A stretch of 26,494 nucleotides of DNA. Source: CBIHNH01 sp966211425 (GTDB taxonomy: Bacteria > Patescibacteriota > Saccharimonadia > Saccharimonadales > Saccharimonadaceae). The stretch is from assembly GCA_966211425.1 (NCBI GenBank), contig CBIHNH010000008.1:1-26494 (forward strand). Direction: 5' to 3'. How positions within the stretch are numbered: the stretch's first letter is position 1; the number at the start of each line of letters is the position of its first letter. Positions 14,765 to 21,874 of this stretch are shown piece by piece. A program made the translations under genes and the position numbers. The notes beneath the pieces are model-generated. The model worked only from the letters and a program-made list of their open reading frames with translations. It was not told where the DNA came from and did not search any database.

Positions 14765-14909
14765 TGTTCGTAAACTCTATGTAGCTTGCGATTCCCTGCT
14801 TTAACAAACCGAAGCCGAAGGCTGTTCGTTAAAGCAAAAGGAGCAACAACGGAACGATGAAGCATCAAAATATATTTTGATGCGGAAATAGTGAAGTGAG
14901 TTGTGACGC
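14765..14909 (+). ncRNA. Structured leader of tRNA-Lys, unknown role
   Basis: This stretch has no convincing gene. Two hairpins are clear: GCTTTAAC (14798-14805) pairs with GTTAAAGC (14828-14835), with an inner AGCC/GGCT stem (14813-14823); and a perfect 22-base palindrome with GCATCAAAA arms and a TATA loop (14862-14883). TGCTTTAACAA (14797-14807) resembles the rRNA boxA antitermination site (TGCTCTTTAACAA) with two bases missing. It may be a 5' leader removed by processing, or an independent small RNA. Confidence 0.45.
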
Positions 14910-14986
14910 GGAGCCATAGCTCAGCTGGTTAGAGCACCTGCCTTTTAAGCAGGGTGTCCTGGGTTCAAGTCCCAGTGGCTCCTCCA
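14910..14986 (+). tRNA. tRNA-Lys (UUU), CCA encoded
   Basis: A 77-base cloverleaf: seven-pair acceptor (GGAGCCA with TGGCTCC), D-stem GCTC/GAGC, anticodon stem CCTGC/GCAGG around a loop CTTTTAA whose anticodon is TTT, T-stem CTGGG/CCCAG with the TTCAAGT loop, and an encoded CCA at 14984-14986. The discriminator base is T rather than the usual A or G. It decodes AAA and AAG. It is the only tRNA in the window. Confidence 0.96.
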
Positions 14987-15028
14987 AGAAAAAAGTTCTG
15001 TCCGAGTAGGATAGGACTTTTTTCTTGG
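14984..15028 (+). terminator. Terminator after tRNA-Lys
   Basis: A stem of ten pairs (AGTTCTGTCC, loop GAGTA, GGATAGGACT with two G-U pairs) and a run of six T. An A-tract on the left extends the pairing through the CCA tail of the tRNA, to 20 pairs in all. The overlap means the tRNA end must be freed by processing. Confidence 0.88.
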
Positions 15029-15085
15029 CTGGAGATGGATTGGGGCTTGAACGGAACTGCTAACAGCAGCTCCTCCTTAGTTTGC

Positions 15086-15091
15086 TATACT
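15086..15091 (+). promoter_or_regulatory. -10 hexamer of the DUF1653 gene, leaderless
   Basis: TATACT, seven bases before the ATG at 15099; no -35 match. The 70 bases between the tRNA terminator and this site hold nothing else I can name. Confidence 0.6.
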
Positions 15092-15098
15092 AACGGCC

Positions 15099-15449
15099 AT
15101 GGAAAGTGCCGGCGGACACGAACACGACTATAGTACGGAATATTTTGCTGAGCACACGGAGACAGGTGAAGTATTTGATATAAATGATCCGCGCTATCAA
15201 AGCGTCGATGGCGTGCTACGCACCGGGATGTATAGACACTACAAAAGTACACCCGATGATCTGAAATATTACACAGTTGAGAAGGTGGTAGTTGATACCG
15301 AGACCGACATAAGCCTGGTTATCTACAGGCCGCTTTACGAAACTAACGACAAACTAGTGAAGGCCCGGCCACTTGATATGTTTATGGAGAGCGTGGCTGT
15401 TGGGAAAGGGAAGATACCCCGGTTTCACTACATCGGACAAGGCGTATAA
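15099..15449 (+). CDS. DUF1653-family protein
   Basis: 116 residues. The DUF1653 core is visible at the C-terminal half: GMYRHYKSTPDDLKYYTVEKV, ISLVIYRPLYETNDKLVKARPLDMFMESV and the closing KIPRFHYIG, matching the family order YRHYKG, VVYR.LYG, RP..MF.E.V and PRF. The N-terminal 45 residues (TEHTETGEVFDINDPRYQS) are an added acidic segment with no known partner. The family is small, soluble and of unknown function. Leaderless translation is predicted, since TATACT ends seven bases before the ATG. Confidence 0.85.
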   Translation: MESAGGHEHDYSTEYFAEHTETGEVFDINDPRYQSVDGVLRTGMYRHYKSTPDDLKYYTVEKVVVDTETDISLVIYRPLYETNDKLVKARPLDMFMESVAVGKGKIPRFHYIGQGV

Positions 15450-15476
15450 TCCGCATTATCCGGGTTCCTAGCGCGC

Positions 15477-15482
15477 TATACT
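15477..15482 (+). promoter_or_regulatory. -10 hexamer of comEC, leaderless
   Basis: TATACT, six bases before the ATG at 15489; no clear -35. Confidence 0.6.
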
Positions 15483-15488
15483 GACGAT

Positions 15489-16943
15489 ATGAATATTACC
15501 CGGCTGCGGTATGAGCGCTTTCACGTCTCGCTACTGCTCGGCTGGCTATGCGCAGGATCTTTGCTCGGCTTGATCGTGGGCAGACAGATGGAGCTGGATC
15601 CTAGTGCGATGCTCATAGTGGCTATCCTTGCACTACTGCTCGGCGGGTTTCGCTCTCGCCGCTGGTGGGCTCTCGTCATGGTTTTTTGCGCCGGCTGCTT
15701 GCTCGGGTCGCTGCGCTCTAGCGTCGTCGAGGCGCAGTACGGTCAGTACGAGGCGATCGTTGGCCGGACGGTTGAGCTGCACGGTACGATGAGCGGTGAC
15801 GCACAGGTATCATCGACGGGGAAACAAAAGCTGACACTCACCGCCATTACGATCGAAGGCCAATCATACGTCGGTGAAGTTTTCGCTACCGTCTACGGCA
15901 AGGAGAGTTTGAAGCGAGGCGACACGCTGTTGATCCACGGCACGCTCCGTGAGGGTTTTGCCTCCTACGGTGCAGCACTGGCGAGCGGGAAAATACTGAA
16001 GGTTTCACGCGGCCAGGATATCGTGCGGGATATTCGAGAGAGTTTTTCGGAGTCGGTTCGATCGGTTGTTATCGAGCCGATGGCGAGCCTTGGGCTCGGG
16101 TTTGTCGTGGGGCAACGCTCGACGCTACCTGATACGCTCGACGAACAGCTCAAGGTCGTCGGTCTGACGCATATCGTCGTCGCGAGCGGTTATAACCTCA
16201 CCATACTGGTTCGTTTTGTGATGCGGCTTCTTTCCCGGCACTCACGTTACTTGGCGTTTATCGGTTCGCTCGCGGTGATTCTTGGTTTTGTGTTGTTTTC
16301 GGGTCTCAGCCCGAGCATGAACCGAGCGGTTATCGTGACGGTTCTCGGTCTACTGGCGTGGTATGTCGGGCGTCGTTTTCATCCGCTATTGCTCATCATC
16401 TATGTCGCCGCCGTTACGGCGCTCGCTAACCCAATGTATGTTTGGGCTGACCTGGGCTGGTATCTCTCGTTTTTTGCCTTTGCAGGAATCCTCGCGGTCG
16501 CACCGCTCGTCGTGAAGTTCCTCTATCGTCGTCGCGATCCAAGCTCATTTGAGCAGCTGGTGGTCGAAACGATGAGCGCCGAGATAATGGCACTGCCATT
16601 GATTGCATTTGCCTTCGGTACGATACCGGTGTTTGGCTTGATCGCAAACGTGCTAGTTGCTCCGTTCATTCCGGCGGCGATGGCGCTTACTGCACTGACC
16701 GGCCTCATAGGGATGGCGAGCCATTTTGTTGCTTCAGCTATAGCTTTGCCGACAAATATATTAATTGCCTATATGATTGCAGTCGTTGAATGGCTGTCTG
16801 ATTTTCCTGTGGCGGAAGCCTCATATGAAGTAGCGTTCGGGGTGGTTGTGGCTTGGTACGTTACCATTATGGTTATTTGCTACATGATCAAGCGTAAGAT
16901 GAAGTATGATTTTTACCAGAGGGACAATGCTCTGGAAGTATAG
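15489..16943 (+). CDS. comEC: ComEC/Rec2 DNA-uptake channel
   Basis: The 484-residue protein has the ComEC core: N-terminal hydrophobic segments, a soluble OB-like part (VELHGTMSGDA to GDTLLIHGTL), then the Competence domain with LGLGFVVGQRSTLPDTLDEQLKVVGLTHIVVASGYNLTILV, followed by many transmembrane helices to KRKMKYDF. ComEC is the inner-membrane channel that takes in single-stranded DNA in transformation. The C-terminal metallo-beta-lactamase-like domain of longer ComEC proteins is absent; the gene ends normally and no fragment of it follows. Short ComEC proteins of this kind are common in CPR genomes. It fits with the type IV pilus, RecA and RuvABC genes in the window. Confidence 0.92.
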   Translation: MNITRLRYERFHVSLLLGWLCAGSLLGLIVGRQMELDPSAMLIVAILALLLGGFRSRRWWALVMVFCAGCLLGSLRSSVVEAQYGQYEAIVGRTVELHGTMSGDAQVSSTGKQKLTLTAITIEGQSYVGEVFATVYGKESLKRGDTLLIHGTLREGFASYGAALASGKILKVSRGQDIVRDIRESFSESVRSVVIEPMASLGLGFVVGQRSTLPDTLDEQLKVVGLTHIVVASGYNLTILVRFVMRLLSRHSRYLAFIGSLAVILGFVLFSGLSPSMNRAVIVTVLGLLAWYVGRRFHPLLLIIYVAAVTALANPMYVWADLGWYLSFFAFAGILAVAPLVVKFLYRRRDPSSFEQLVVETMSAEIMALPLIAFAFGTIPVFGLIANVLVAPFIPAAMALTALTGLIGMASHFVASAIALPTNILIAYMIAVVEWLSDFPVAEASYEVAFGVVVAWYVTIMVICYMIKRKMKYDFYQRDNALEV

Positions 16944-16944
16944 G

Positions 16945-16973
16945 TTTACCGACAGAGGTGGAGCGAGTATAAT
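16945..16973 (+). promoter_or_regulatory. Promoter of yebC
   Basis: TTTACC (16945-16950) and TATAAT (16968-16973), 17 bases apart, eight bases before the ATG at 16982; leader of about two bases. Confidence 0.65.
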
Positions 16974-16981
16974 AGTCACAT

Positions 16982-17716
16982 ATGTCAGGACACAGTAAAT
17001 GGGCCACCATCAAGCGAGCTAAGGGCGCAAATGATGCAAAACGTGGCGCGATATTCACCAAGATAGGAAATCAGATCGCGATAGCGGCACGCAGCGGGAC
17101 TGATCCGTCGATGAACCCTAGCCTTGCAATGGCCGTCGAAAAGGCCAAGTCAGCCAATATGCCGCTCGCTAATATCCAGCGCGCGATAGACAGGGTCAAG
17201 GATAAAAATGCAGCTCAGCTTGATGAAGTAATGTACGAAGGCTATGGTCCGGGCGGTATCGCGGTGCTCGTCGAAGCAGCCACAGATAACAAAAACCGAA
17301 CGTATCCTGAGGTTCGCCATGCATTTTCTAAAAACGGAGGCAACATCGCCGAACCAGGTAGTGTTGCGTTCCAGTTTGCGCGTAAAGGCCAGGTCACGGT
17401 GACATTCGAGGGCGATGCCGATGAGGCGCTGCTGCTCGCGCTCGATGCGGGCGTTGAGGATGCTCAGGAATCTGACGGCAAACTGTACGTTTACACCGAT
17501 CCAAAAGAGCTTCATGCTGCCCGCGCGCGCCTTGCGGAGTCAGGGCTGGCGGTAGAGTCTGCGGAGCTGATTTATCAGCCTCAGAATACCATTATTATCG
17601 ATGATACAGATACTGCTCGCAAGGTGATGAAGCTGATGGATGCTCTCGATGATCTGGATGATGTCGTCGCAACTCATGCTAACTTTGATATCGCAGACAC
17701 GATCACGATTGACTAA
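16982..17716 (+). CDS. yebC: YebC/PmpR-family protein
   Basis: 244 residues, full length for the family. MSGHSKWATIKRAKG and the stretch ending MAVEKAKSANMPLANIQRAID are diagnostic, as is YEGYGPGGIAVLVEAATDNKNRTYPEVRHAFSKNGGNIAEPGSVAFQF. YebC-type proteins are known as transcription regulators (PmpR) and in recent work as factors that help ribosomes through difficult stretches. The exact role here is open. TATAAT eight bases before the ATG marks a nearly leaderless start. Confidence 0.97.
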   Translation: MSGHSKWATIKRAKGANDAKRGAIFTKIGNQIAIAARSGTDPSMNPSLAMAVEKAKSANMPLANIQRAIDRVKDKNAAQLDEVMYEGYGPGGIAVLVEAATDNKNRTYPEVRHAFSKNGGNIAEPGSVAFQFARKGQVTVTFEGDADEALLLALDAGVEDAQESDGKLYVYTDPKELHAARARLAESGLAVESAELIYQPQNTIIIDDTDTARKVMKLMDALDDLDDVVATHANFDIADTITID

Positions 17717-17723
17717 AAAACCG

Positions 17724-17753
17724 TTGACAATATTACATACATAAGCGCATTAT
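17724..17753 (+). promoter_or_regulatory. Promoter of lamin-tail protein gene
   Basis: Consensus TTGACA (17724-17729), 18 bases, CATTAT (17748-17753), six bases before the ATG at 17760; predicted leaderless. It starts seven bases after the yebC stop. Confidence 0.65.
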
Positions 17754-17759
17754 ATCGGC

Positions 17760-19280
17760 ATGAGCCGTGTCTACCGTCTTGCCGTAGGTGTTGTGTTTGT
17801 TGGAGTGCTGCTGCTTTTAGCTACTCCCCAGCATGCTCAGGCTATAGTCGCAGTGCCGATACCTGAGCCGACCCCGCAGTCACTGCCGAATTCGCCTATT
17901 CTGCTCACAGCGTATCTGATAAATGATAGTTCGCTCGAGCTTGTGCAGCTATACAACAACTCAAGCGAAGTTATTTCACTTGAGGGTGGTAGACTCCTAT
18001 ACGGTTACGCAGGAGATGGTCAGACATATGAAGCAATGTCACTATCAGGGCTGATGCGACCACACAGCCACGTACTCATATCGACGGAGGGGCTGCTTTC
18101 GGATGCGGCGGTCGGACACTTTGCTCCGACGCTCATGCCGTCACCGGTTACGCTAAACTCACTGGCAGTAGTACTGCCCGGGTTCGCACCAGCAAGCGGT
18201 CCAGCGGTACTAAAAACGAACAACAGTATTCAGCAGCGCGGCAAAACCTCAACCGGCTATAGCTCTGTGACGTTCGGGAACTTTGAGGGAAGCCTGTACG
18301 CTGACTTGCTCTATCAGGTTCCGATGACCCCACTGCTGCGTATCGTCGAGGTGTCGCCGCGTGCAAAAGCTTGCGAGCCGTTTTCGGTCGATCCGACGTG
18401 CGGTGATTTTATAAAACTAAAAGCACTACCTGGATTCGATATAACGACATTGCCTGATTATCGGCTCAGGACAGACACCGGCAGCGAGTCGGTCACGAAT
18501 ACTTTTTCACTGGCGTATGCATCTCATCATGACGGCTACGTGCTAATGCGGCTTCGTGACGATGGCGAGCTACTTTCGCTTACCAACAGCGGCGGGTATC
18601 TGTGGCTCGAGGATAGCTACGGTATCCAGCGTTATGACGAAACGCTGACAAGCTATGCCGATGCCGGAAGCGAAGATTTTATCAATCGATCATGGGCGCT
18701 GGATGAAAGCGATAGTACCTGGAGGTGGGGTACGCCAAACCCAACGGGAGCAAACGTATTTCCTGAAGTACTCGCGGAGCTAGACGTATTGCCCGAGCCG
18801 ACCGCATGTCCAGCGGGCAAGTATCGTAACCCCGAAACGAACCGTTGCCGCTCCATCGAAGAGGCGGTTAGCGCACTTGCGACCTGCGAAGAGGGCAAGG
18901 AGCGAAACCCGGTCACGAATCGCTGTCGCTCTATTGCGACGCTCGCAAGCGTTTCATTGACGCCATGCGATGAGGGTGAAGAGCGAAATCCAGCTACGAA
19001 TCGCTGCCGAAAAGTGGTGAGCATAGCGTCGTCACTTGTTCCGTGTGAGTCAGGCTACGAACGCAATCCGGAAACAAATCGCTGCCGCAAAAGCCTTGCG
19101 GGTGCTAGTGTGCTCGCTTCTCCCGCTGCTGCCGATACTGAGCAGGGCAGTGGTTCATCACTCAAGACAGCGCTCATCGTAACCGCAGGTATGGGCGCGC
19201 TCGGCTATGGCTTTTATGAGTGGCGCTATGAACTGCTACGGCTGTTGCGTCGGCTCGCGGGCTCAAGCGCTGGCAAGTAA
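17760..19280 (+). CDS. Secreted lamin-tail protein with Cys repeats
   Basis: 506 residues. A signal peptide (basic start, hydrophobic 7-21, AQA cleavage near 28) leads to two beta-rich regions of lamin-tail type: about 40-145 (ELVQLYNNSSEVISLEGGRLLYG) and 190-330 (LRIVEVSP to WRWGTPNPTGANVF). Then come four repeats with consensus C-x2-G-x2-RNP-x-TNRCR, with cysteines at 350/363, 376/389, 403/416 and 429/442, period 26-27, joined by short Ala/Ser linkers. A glycine-rich transmembrane helix (about 468-484) and an Arg-rich end (RYELLRLLRRL) finish it. It is probably anchored at the cell surface with the repeat block near the wall. Each repeat could hold a disulfide. I recall such repeats mainly from Saccharibacteria surface proteins. 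LTD folds bind DNA, proteins or glycans; its target is unknown. Confidence 0.85.
   Translation: MSRVYRLAVGVVFVGVLLLLATPQHAQAIVAVPIPEPTPQSLPNSPILLTAYLINDSSLELVQLYNNSSEVISLEGGRLLYGYAGDGQTYEAMSLSGLMRPHSHVLISTEGLLSDAAVGHFAPTLMPSPVTLNSLAVVLPGFAPASGPAVLKTNNSIQQRGKTSTGYSSVTFGNFEGSLYADLLYQVPMTPLLRIVEVSPRAKACEPFSVDPTCGDFIKLKALPGFDITTLPDYRLRTDTGSESVTNTFSLAYASHHDGYVLMRLRDDGELLSLTNSGGYLWLEDSYGIQRYDETLTSYADAGSEDFINRSWALDESDSTWRWGTPNPTGANVFPEVLAELDVLPEPTACPAGKYRNPETNRCRSIEEAVSALATCEEGKERNPVTNRCRSIATLASVSLTPCDEGEERNPATNRCRKVVSIASSLVPCESGYERNPETNRCRKSLAGASVLASPAAADTEQGSGSSLKTALIVTAGMGALGYGFYEWRYELLRLLRRLAGSSAGK
18807..19091 (+). repeat. Four Cys-x12-Cys repeats, about 80 bp each
   Basis: Codons of C350 to K444 of the lamin-tail protein. 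The four copies share C..G..RNP.TNRCR; the repeat period is 26, 27 and 26 codons. Third-position differences between copies show that the similarity is kept at protein level and is not a recent DNA duplication. Confidence 0.9.
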
Positions 19281-19282
19281 CG

Positions 19283-19288
19283 TATACT
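19283..19288 (+). promoter_or_regulatory. -10 hexamer of ruvC, leaderless
   Basis: TATACT, seven bases before the ATG at 19296 and just behind the stop of the lamin-tail gene; no clear -35. Confidence 0.6.
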
Positions 19289-19295
19289 TGGTTCT

Positions 19296-19772
19296 ATGAG
19301 AATCATCGGTATCGATCCAGGCACAGGCATCCTCGGCTTCGGTGTGATTGATGTTGTCGGCGGCAAGGCGAAAATGGTCGACGCCGGTGTGATCAGGACT
19401 CCCGCCCATACACCTCTCGATGAACGGCTCGAGGATATCTTCGACAGTCTGACGGAGATCATCAAAGAGACCAAGCCGAGCGTGATGTCGATCGAAAAAC
19501 TGTTTTTTGCCCGTAACGTCACGACCGCGATGAGCGTCTCGCATGCGCGTGGTGTTGCGATGCTGACTGGTCGCAAAGCAAAGCTCGAGATCGCCGAATA
19601 CACGCCGATGCAAATCAAACAAACATTGACTGGCTACGGTAAAGCGGACAAGAAACAGGTTCAGGAAATGGTGCGCATGCATCTCGGCTTGAGGGAAGTC
19701 CCGAAACCAGACGACTGCGCCGATGCGCTCGCCGCCGCCATCACTTATTCGATGATGAGCCGGGTTGGCTGA
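19296..19772 (+). CDS. ruvC: Holliday junction resolvase RuvC
   Basis: 158 residues. Catalytic acids are in place: D7 (MRIIGIDPGTG), E67 (SIEKLFF), D140 and D143 (KPDDCADALAAA), matching the D7, E66, D138, D141 set of the E. coli enzyme. RuvC cuts Holliday junctions in a complex with RuvAB. The start follows TATACT by seven bases. Its last 32 bases are overlapped by an antisense gene that separates it from ruvAB, which is unusual, as ruvC is normally next to ruvA in these operons. Confidence 0.97.
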   Translation: MRIIGIDPGTGILGFGVIDVVGGKAKMVDAGVIRTPAHTPLDERLEDIFDSLTEIIKETKPSVMSIEKLFFARNVTTAMSVSHARGVAMLTGRKAKLEIAEYTPMQIKQTLTGYGKADKKQVQEMVRMHLGLREVPKPDDCADALAAAITYSMMSRVG

Positions 19773-20214
19773 CACTGAGTTCGCCGCCATCTTCCAGAGT
19801 GCGGCCAAGTGTTGCGAGATCGAAGTAGCGCCGCTGCCCGTAGATGGGCTGCGTGTGAACACTACCGATTACATCGGTGCGGGCATGGTATCTAGCTCGT
19901 AGGTCGTATTCTTCACCTGGCTCAACGACTTCAAAGTTTGCTTCTATAAAATCATATTGGAGTTTGTGCATACTGTAGCCTTCGACGGCGTGCGCACCTA
20001 TCCGGACCCGAATAGCTGGACCGTGGTGCCCGAAACCCGGATACGGGATCACTTCATCAATTGCTCTTGCGGCTAGGTGTAGTTCGCGTGATTTCTCGAC
20101 GAAATCTGTTGCGTTTCTGTAGCGTTTGGCATCTCTAGCAACGTACGGCAGCAGTTTCTGGAGTCGCTCTATCGTGTCTTCTATCTTGTGTGTCAGATCC
20201 ATCTCACGGGTCAT
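19741..20214 (-). CDS. Hypothetical protein, 157 aa, antisense between ruvC and ruvA
   Basis: I do not recognise the family. The product is soluble: a helical, charged N-terminal third (HKIEDTIERLQKLLPYVARDAKRYRN) and a beta-rich rest with FGHHGPAIRVRIGAHAVEG and EPGEEYDLRARYHARTDVIG. A histidine pair and several acids are seen but no catalytic motif. The start is supported by TAGTAT (20226-20221) six bases upstream; an internal ATG four codons in is an alternative. The 3' end overlaps ruvC by 32 bases, and its promoter lies head to head with that of ruvA, so it is likely a real gene inserted between ruvC and ruvAB. Confidence 0.75.
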   Translation of the reverse strand: MTREMDLTHKIEDTIERLQKLLPYVARDAKRYRNATDFVEKSRELHLAARAIDEVIPYPGFGHHGPAIRVRIGAHAVEGYSMHKLQYDFIEANFEVVEPGEEYDLRARYHARTDVIGSVHTQPIYGQRRYFDLATLGRTLEDGGELSVSQPGSSSNK

Positions 20215-20220
20215 AGGCAG

Positions 20221-20226
20221 ATACTA
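20221..20226 (-). promoter_or_regulatory. -10 hexamer of antisense 157-aa gene
   Basis: TAGTAT on the minus strand, six bases before the ATG at 20214; leaderless. It lies 25 bases upstream of the ruvA -10, head to head. Confidence 0.55.
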
Positions 20227-20250
20227 CCACCGAAATAGTACGTTGTCACG

Positions 20251-20256
20251 TATAAT
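20251..20256 (+). promoter_or_regulatory. -10 hexamer of ruvAB, leaderless
   Basis: Consensus TATAAT, seven bases before the RuvA ATG at 20264; this decides the start. No -35 match. Confidence 0.65.
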
Positions 20257-20263
20257 GAAATAT

Positions 20264-20842
20264 ATGATCGCACATGTCGAGGGAAAAATCGTTGAAAAGT
20301 TTGCCGGGTCAGTTATCGTTGATGTGCACGGGGTAGGCTACGAAGTCCAGGTCAGTCTGGGCGATTTCGAGGCAACCCAGCTTGATACTCAGACAAAGTT
20401 CTACACCTATCATCATATTCGCGAACAGGCTGAGGATCTCTTTGGCTTTTCTTCACTTGCCGCAAAGAAGCTGTTCGAGCTACTTATAACCGTACAGGGC
20501 ATCGGGCCGAAAGCAGCGCTTGCTATCCTGAGCCTCGGTGCGGCTGAACAGGTGCGTAATGCAATCGCAAACGGCGACGTTGCTTATATCACTAAGGCCA
20601 GCGGTGTCGGCAAGAAATCGGCCGAGCGAGTCGTGGTCGACCTGAGCGACAAAGTCGGTTTGCCTACTCACTACGGATCATCGCAGCCAGTGCAGTCCGA
20701 GCTGAACGTCAATGACGAAGCGCTCGAAGCCTTAATAGCGCTCGGCTACACGCTCGCCGACGCAACAAAGGCGCTTGAAGGAATTGACCCAGCGTTGCCG
20801 ACGAACCATCGCATCACGCAAGCGCTGAGAGGGAACAACTAA
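20264..20842 (+). CDS. ruvA: Holliday junction branch migration protein RuvA
   Basis: 192 residues from the ATG at 20264. The frame is open further upstream, but MIAHVEGKIVEKF fits the RuvA start and TATAAT precedes it by seven bases. The OB domain has VDVHGVGYEVQVSLGD; two helix-hairpin-helix motifs follow (VQGIGPKAALAILS and KASGVGKKSAERVVVDL), and the C-terminal RuvB-contacting domain ends at ALRGNN. RuvA binds the four-way junction and loads RuvB. The stop overlaps the ruvB start (TAATG), so the two are coupled. Confidence 0.96.
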   Translation: MIAHVEGKIVEKFAGSVIVDVHGVGYEVQVSLGDFEATQLDTQTKFYTYHHIREQAEDLFGFSSLAAKKLFELLITVQGIGPKAALAILSLGAAEQVRNAIANGDVAYITKASGVGKKSAERVVVDLSDKVGLPTHYGSSQPVQSELNVNDEALEALIALGYTLADATKALEGIDPALPTNHRITQALRGNN

Positions 20843-21858
20843 TGGCTATCGAGCGAATCGTTGACACGACGCCGCATCAGGATGATACCGAAGAACAGCA
20901 CATCGAAGTAACGCTACGTCCGCAGAGCTTTGATGAATACATCGGCCAGGCGCGGCTCAAGAAAAACTTACGTCTCGCTATCGATGCCGCTAAAAAACGC
21001 AGTGAACCGATTGATCACGTACTGCTCTATGGTCCTCCTGGTCTCGGCAAAACGACCATGGCCACAGTGATTGCAAACGAGATGGGAGCCAACATCCGCG
21101 TTACCGCTGGCCCGGCTATCGAACGAGCGGGAGATTTGGCAAGTATCCTGACAAACCTCGCCGATGGTGACATCTTGTTTATCGATGAGATTCACCGCCT
21201 GAGTCGAGCAGTCGAAGAAGTTCTCTATAGCGCCATGGAGGACTACAAGCTCGATATCGTGATCGGCAAAGGGCCTGCGGCTCGTTCAATACGACTCGAC
21301 TTACCAAAGTTCACCGTCATCGGCGCAACGACGCGTACCGGCAGTCTCGCTGCGCCGCTGCGCGACCGTTTTGGGCATCTTTATCGGCTTGAGTTCTATA
21401 CGCCAGATGAAATCGGTCAGATCATAACCAGAGCCGCAAAGATTCTCGGCACGACAATCCACCCGGAATCATCAACGATGCTTTCGACACGCGCGCGATT
21501 GACCCCCCGCATCGCTAACCGTCTGCTCAAACGTGTTCGTGACTATGCCGATGTCAACGGTGACGGGATCATCGACACCGTGATAACGACTAAAGCCCTG
21601 GCACTACTCGAGATTGATGAGCACGGGCTTGATCCGGCCGACCGCAACTTACTTAGTAGTATCATCGATAACTATCAGGACCGCCCGATTGGTCTCAATA
21701 CAATCGCAGCCTTGACCGGTGATGAAACGACAACGATCGAAGATTTTTATGAACCCTATCTACTCCAGATCGGTTTTCTGGAACGAACTCCCCGTGGCCG
21801 CAAAGTGACCCCCCGTGCCTACAAACACCTCAATAAACCATATAATACCGCCGATTAG
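20842..21858 (+). CDS. ruvB: Holliday junction DNA helicase RuvB
   Basis: 338 residues. The Walker A is GPPGLGKTT (64-72), the Walker B FIDEIH (113-118), and sensor-1 GATTRTG plus the arginine-finger stretch LAAPLRDRFGH follow. The C-terminal winged helix ends in PRAYKHL. RuvB is the AAA+ ring motor that drives branch migration. It begins inside the ruvA stop codon (TAATG). No terminator is seen; the next gene has its own -10 18 bases later. Confidence 0.97.
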   Translation: MAIERIVDTTPHQDDTEEQHIEVTLRPQSFDEYIGQARLKKNLRLAIDAAKKRSEPIDHVLLYGPPGLGKTTMATVIANEMGANIRVTAGPAIERAGDLASILTNLADGDILFIDEIHRLSRAVEEVLYSAMEDYKLDIVIGKGPAARSIRLDLPKFTVIGATTRTGSLAAPLRDRFGHLYRLEFYTPDEIGQIITRAAKILGTTIHPESSTMLSTRARLTPRIANRLLKRVRDYADVNGDGIIDTVITTKALALLEIDEHGLDPADRNLLSSIIDNYQDRPIGLNTIAALTGDETTTIEDFYEPYLLQIGFLERTPRGRKVTPRAYKHLNKPYNTAD

Positions 21859-21861
21859 CGA

Positions 21862-21867
21862 TATACT
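21862..21867 (+). promoter_or_regulatory. -10 hexamer of PH-domain gene, leaderless
   Basis: TATACT, seven bases before the ATG at 21875; it fixes this start over the longer frame beginning at 21815 inside ruvB. Confidence 0.6.
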
Positions 21868-21874
21868 GGTAGGT

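Noticed and set aside
14858..14881. Seven-codon leader peptide (ATG to TGA) before tRNA-Lys
   Set aside because: The Shine-Dalgarno is 15 bases away and the codons lie in a hairpin; nothing downstream would need attenuation by translation.
20126..20263. Extended N-terminus of RuvA
   Set aside because: The added residues overlap the antisense gene and its promoter; RuvA proteins start near MIAHVEGK and TATAAT precedes that ATG.
21815..21874. Extended N-terminus of the PH-domain protein inside ruvB
   Set aside because: It would overlap ruvB; a -10 precedes the ATG at 21875.
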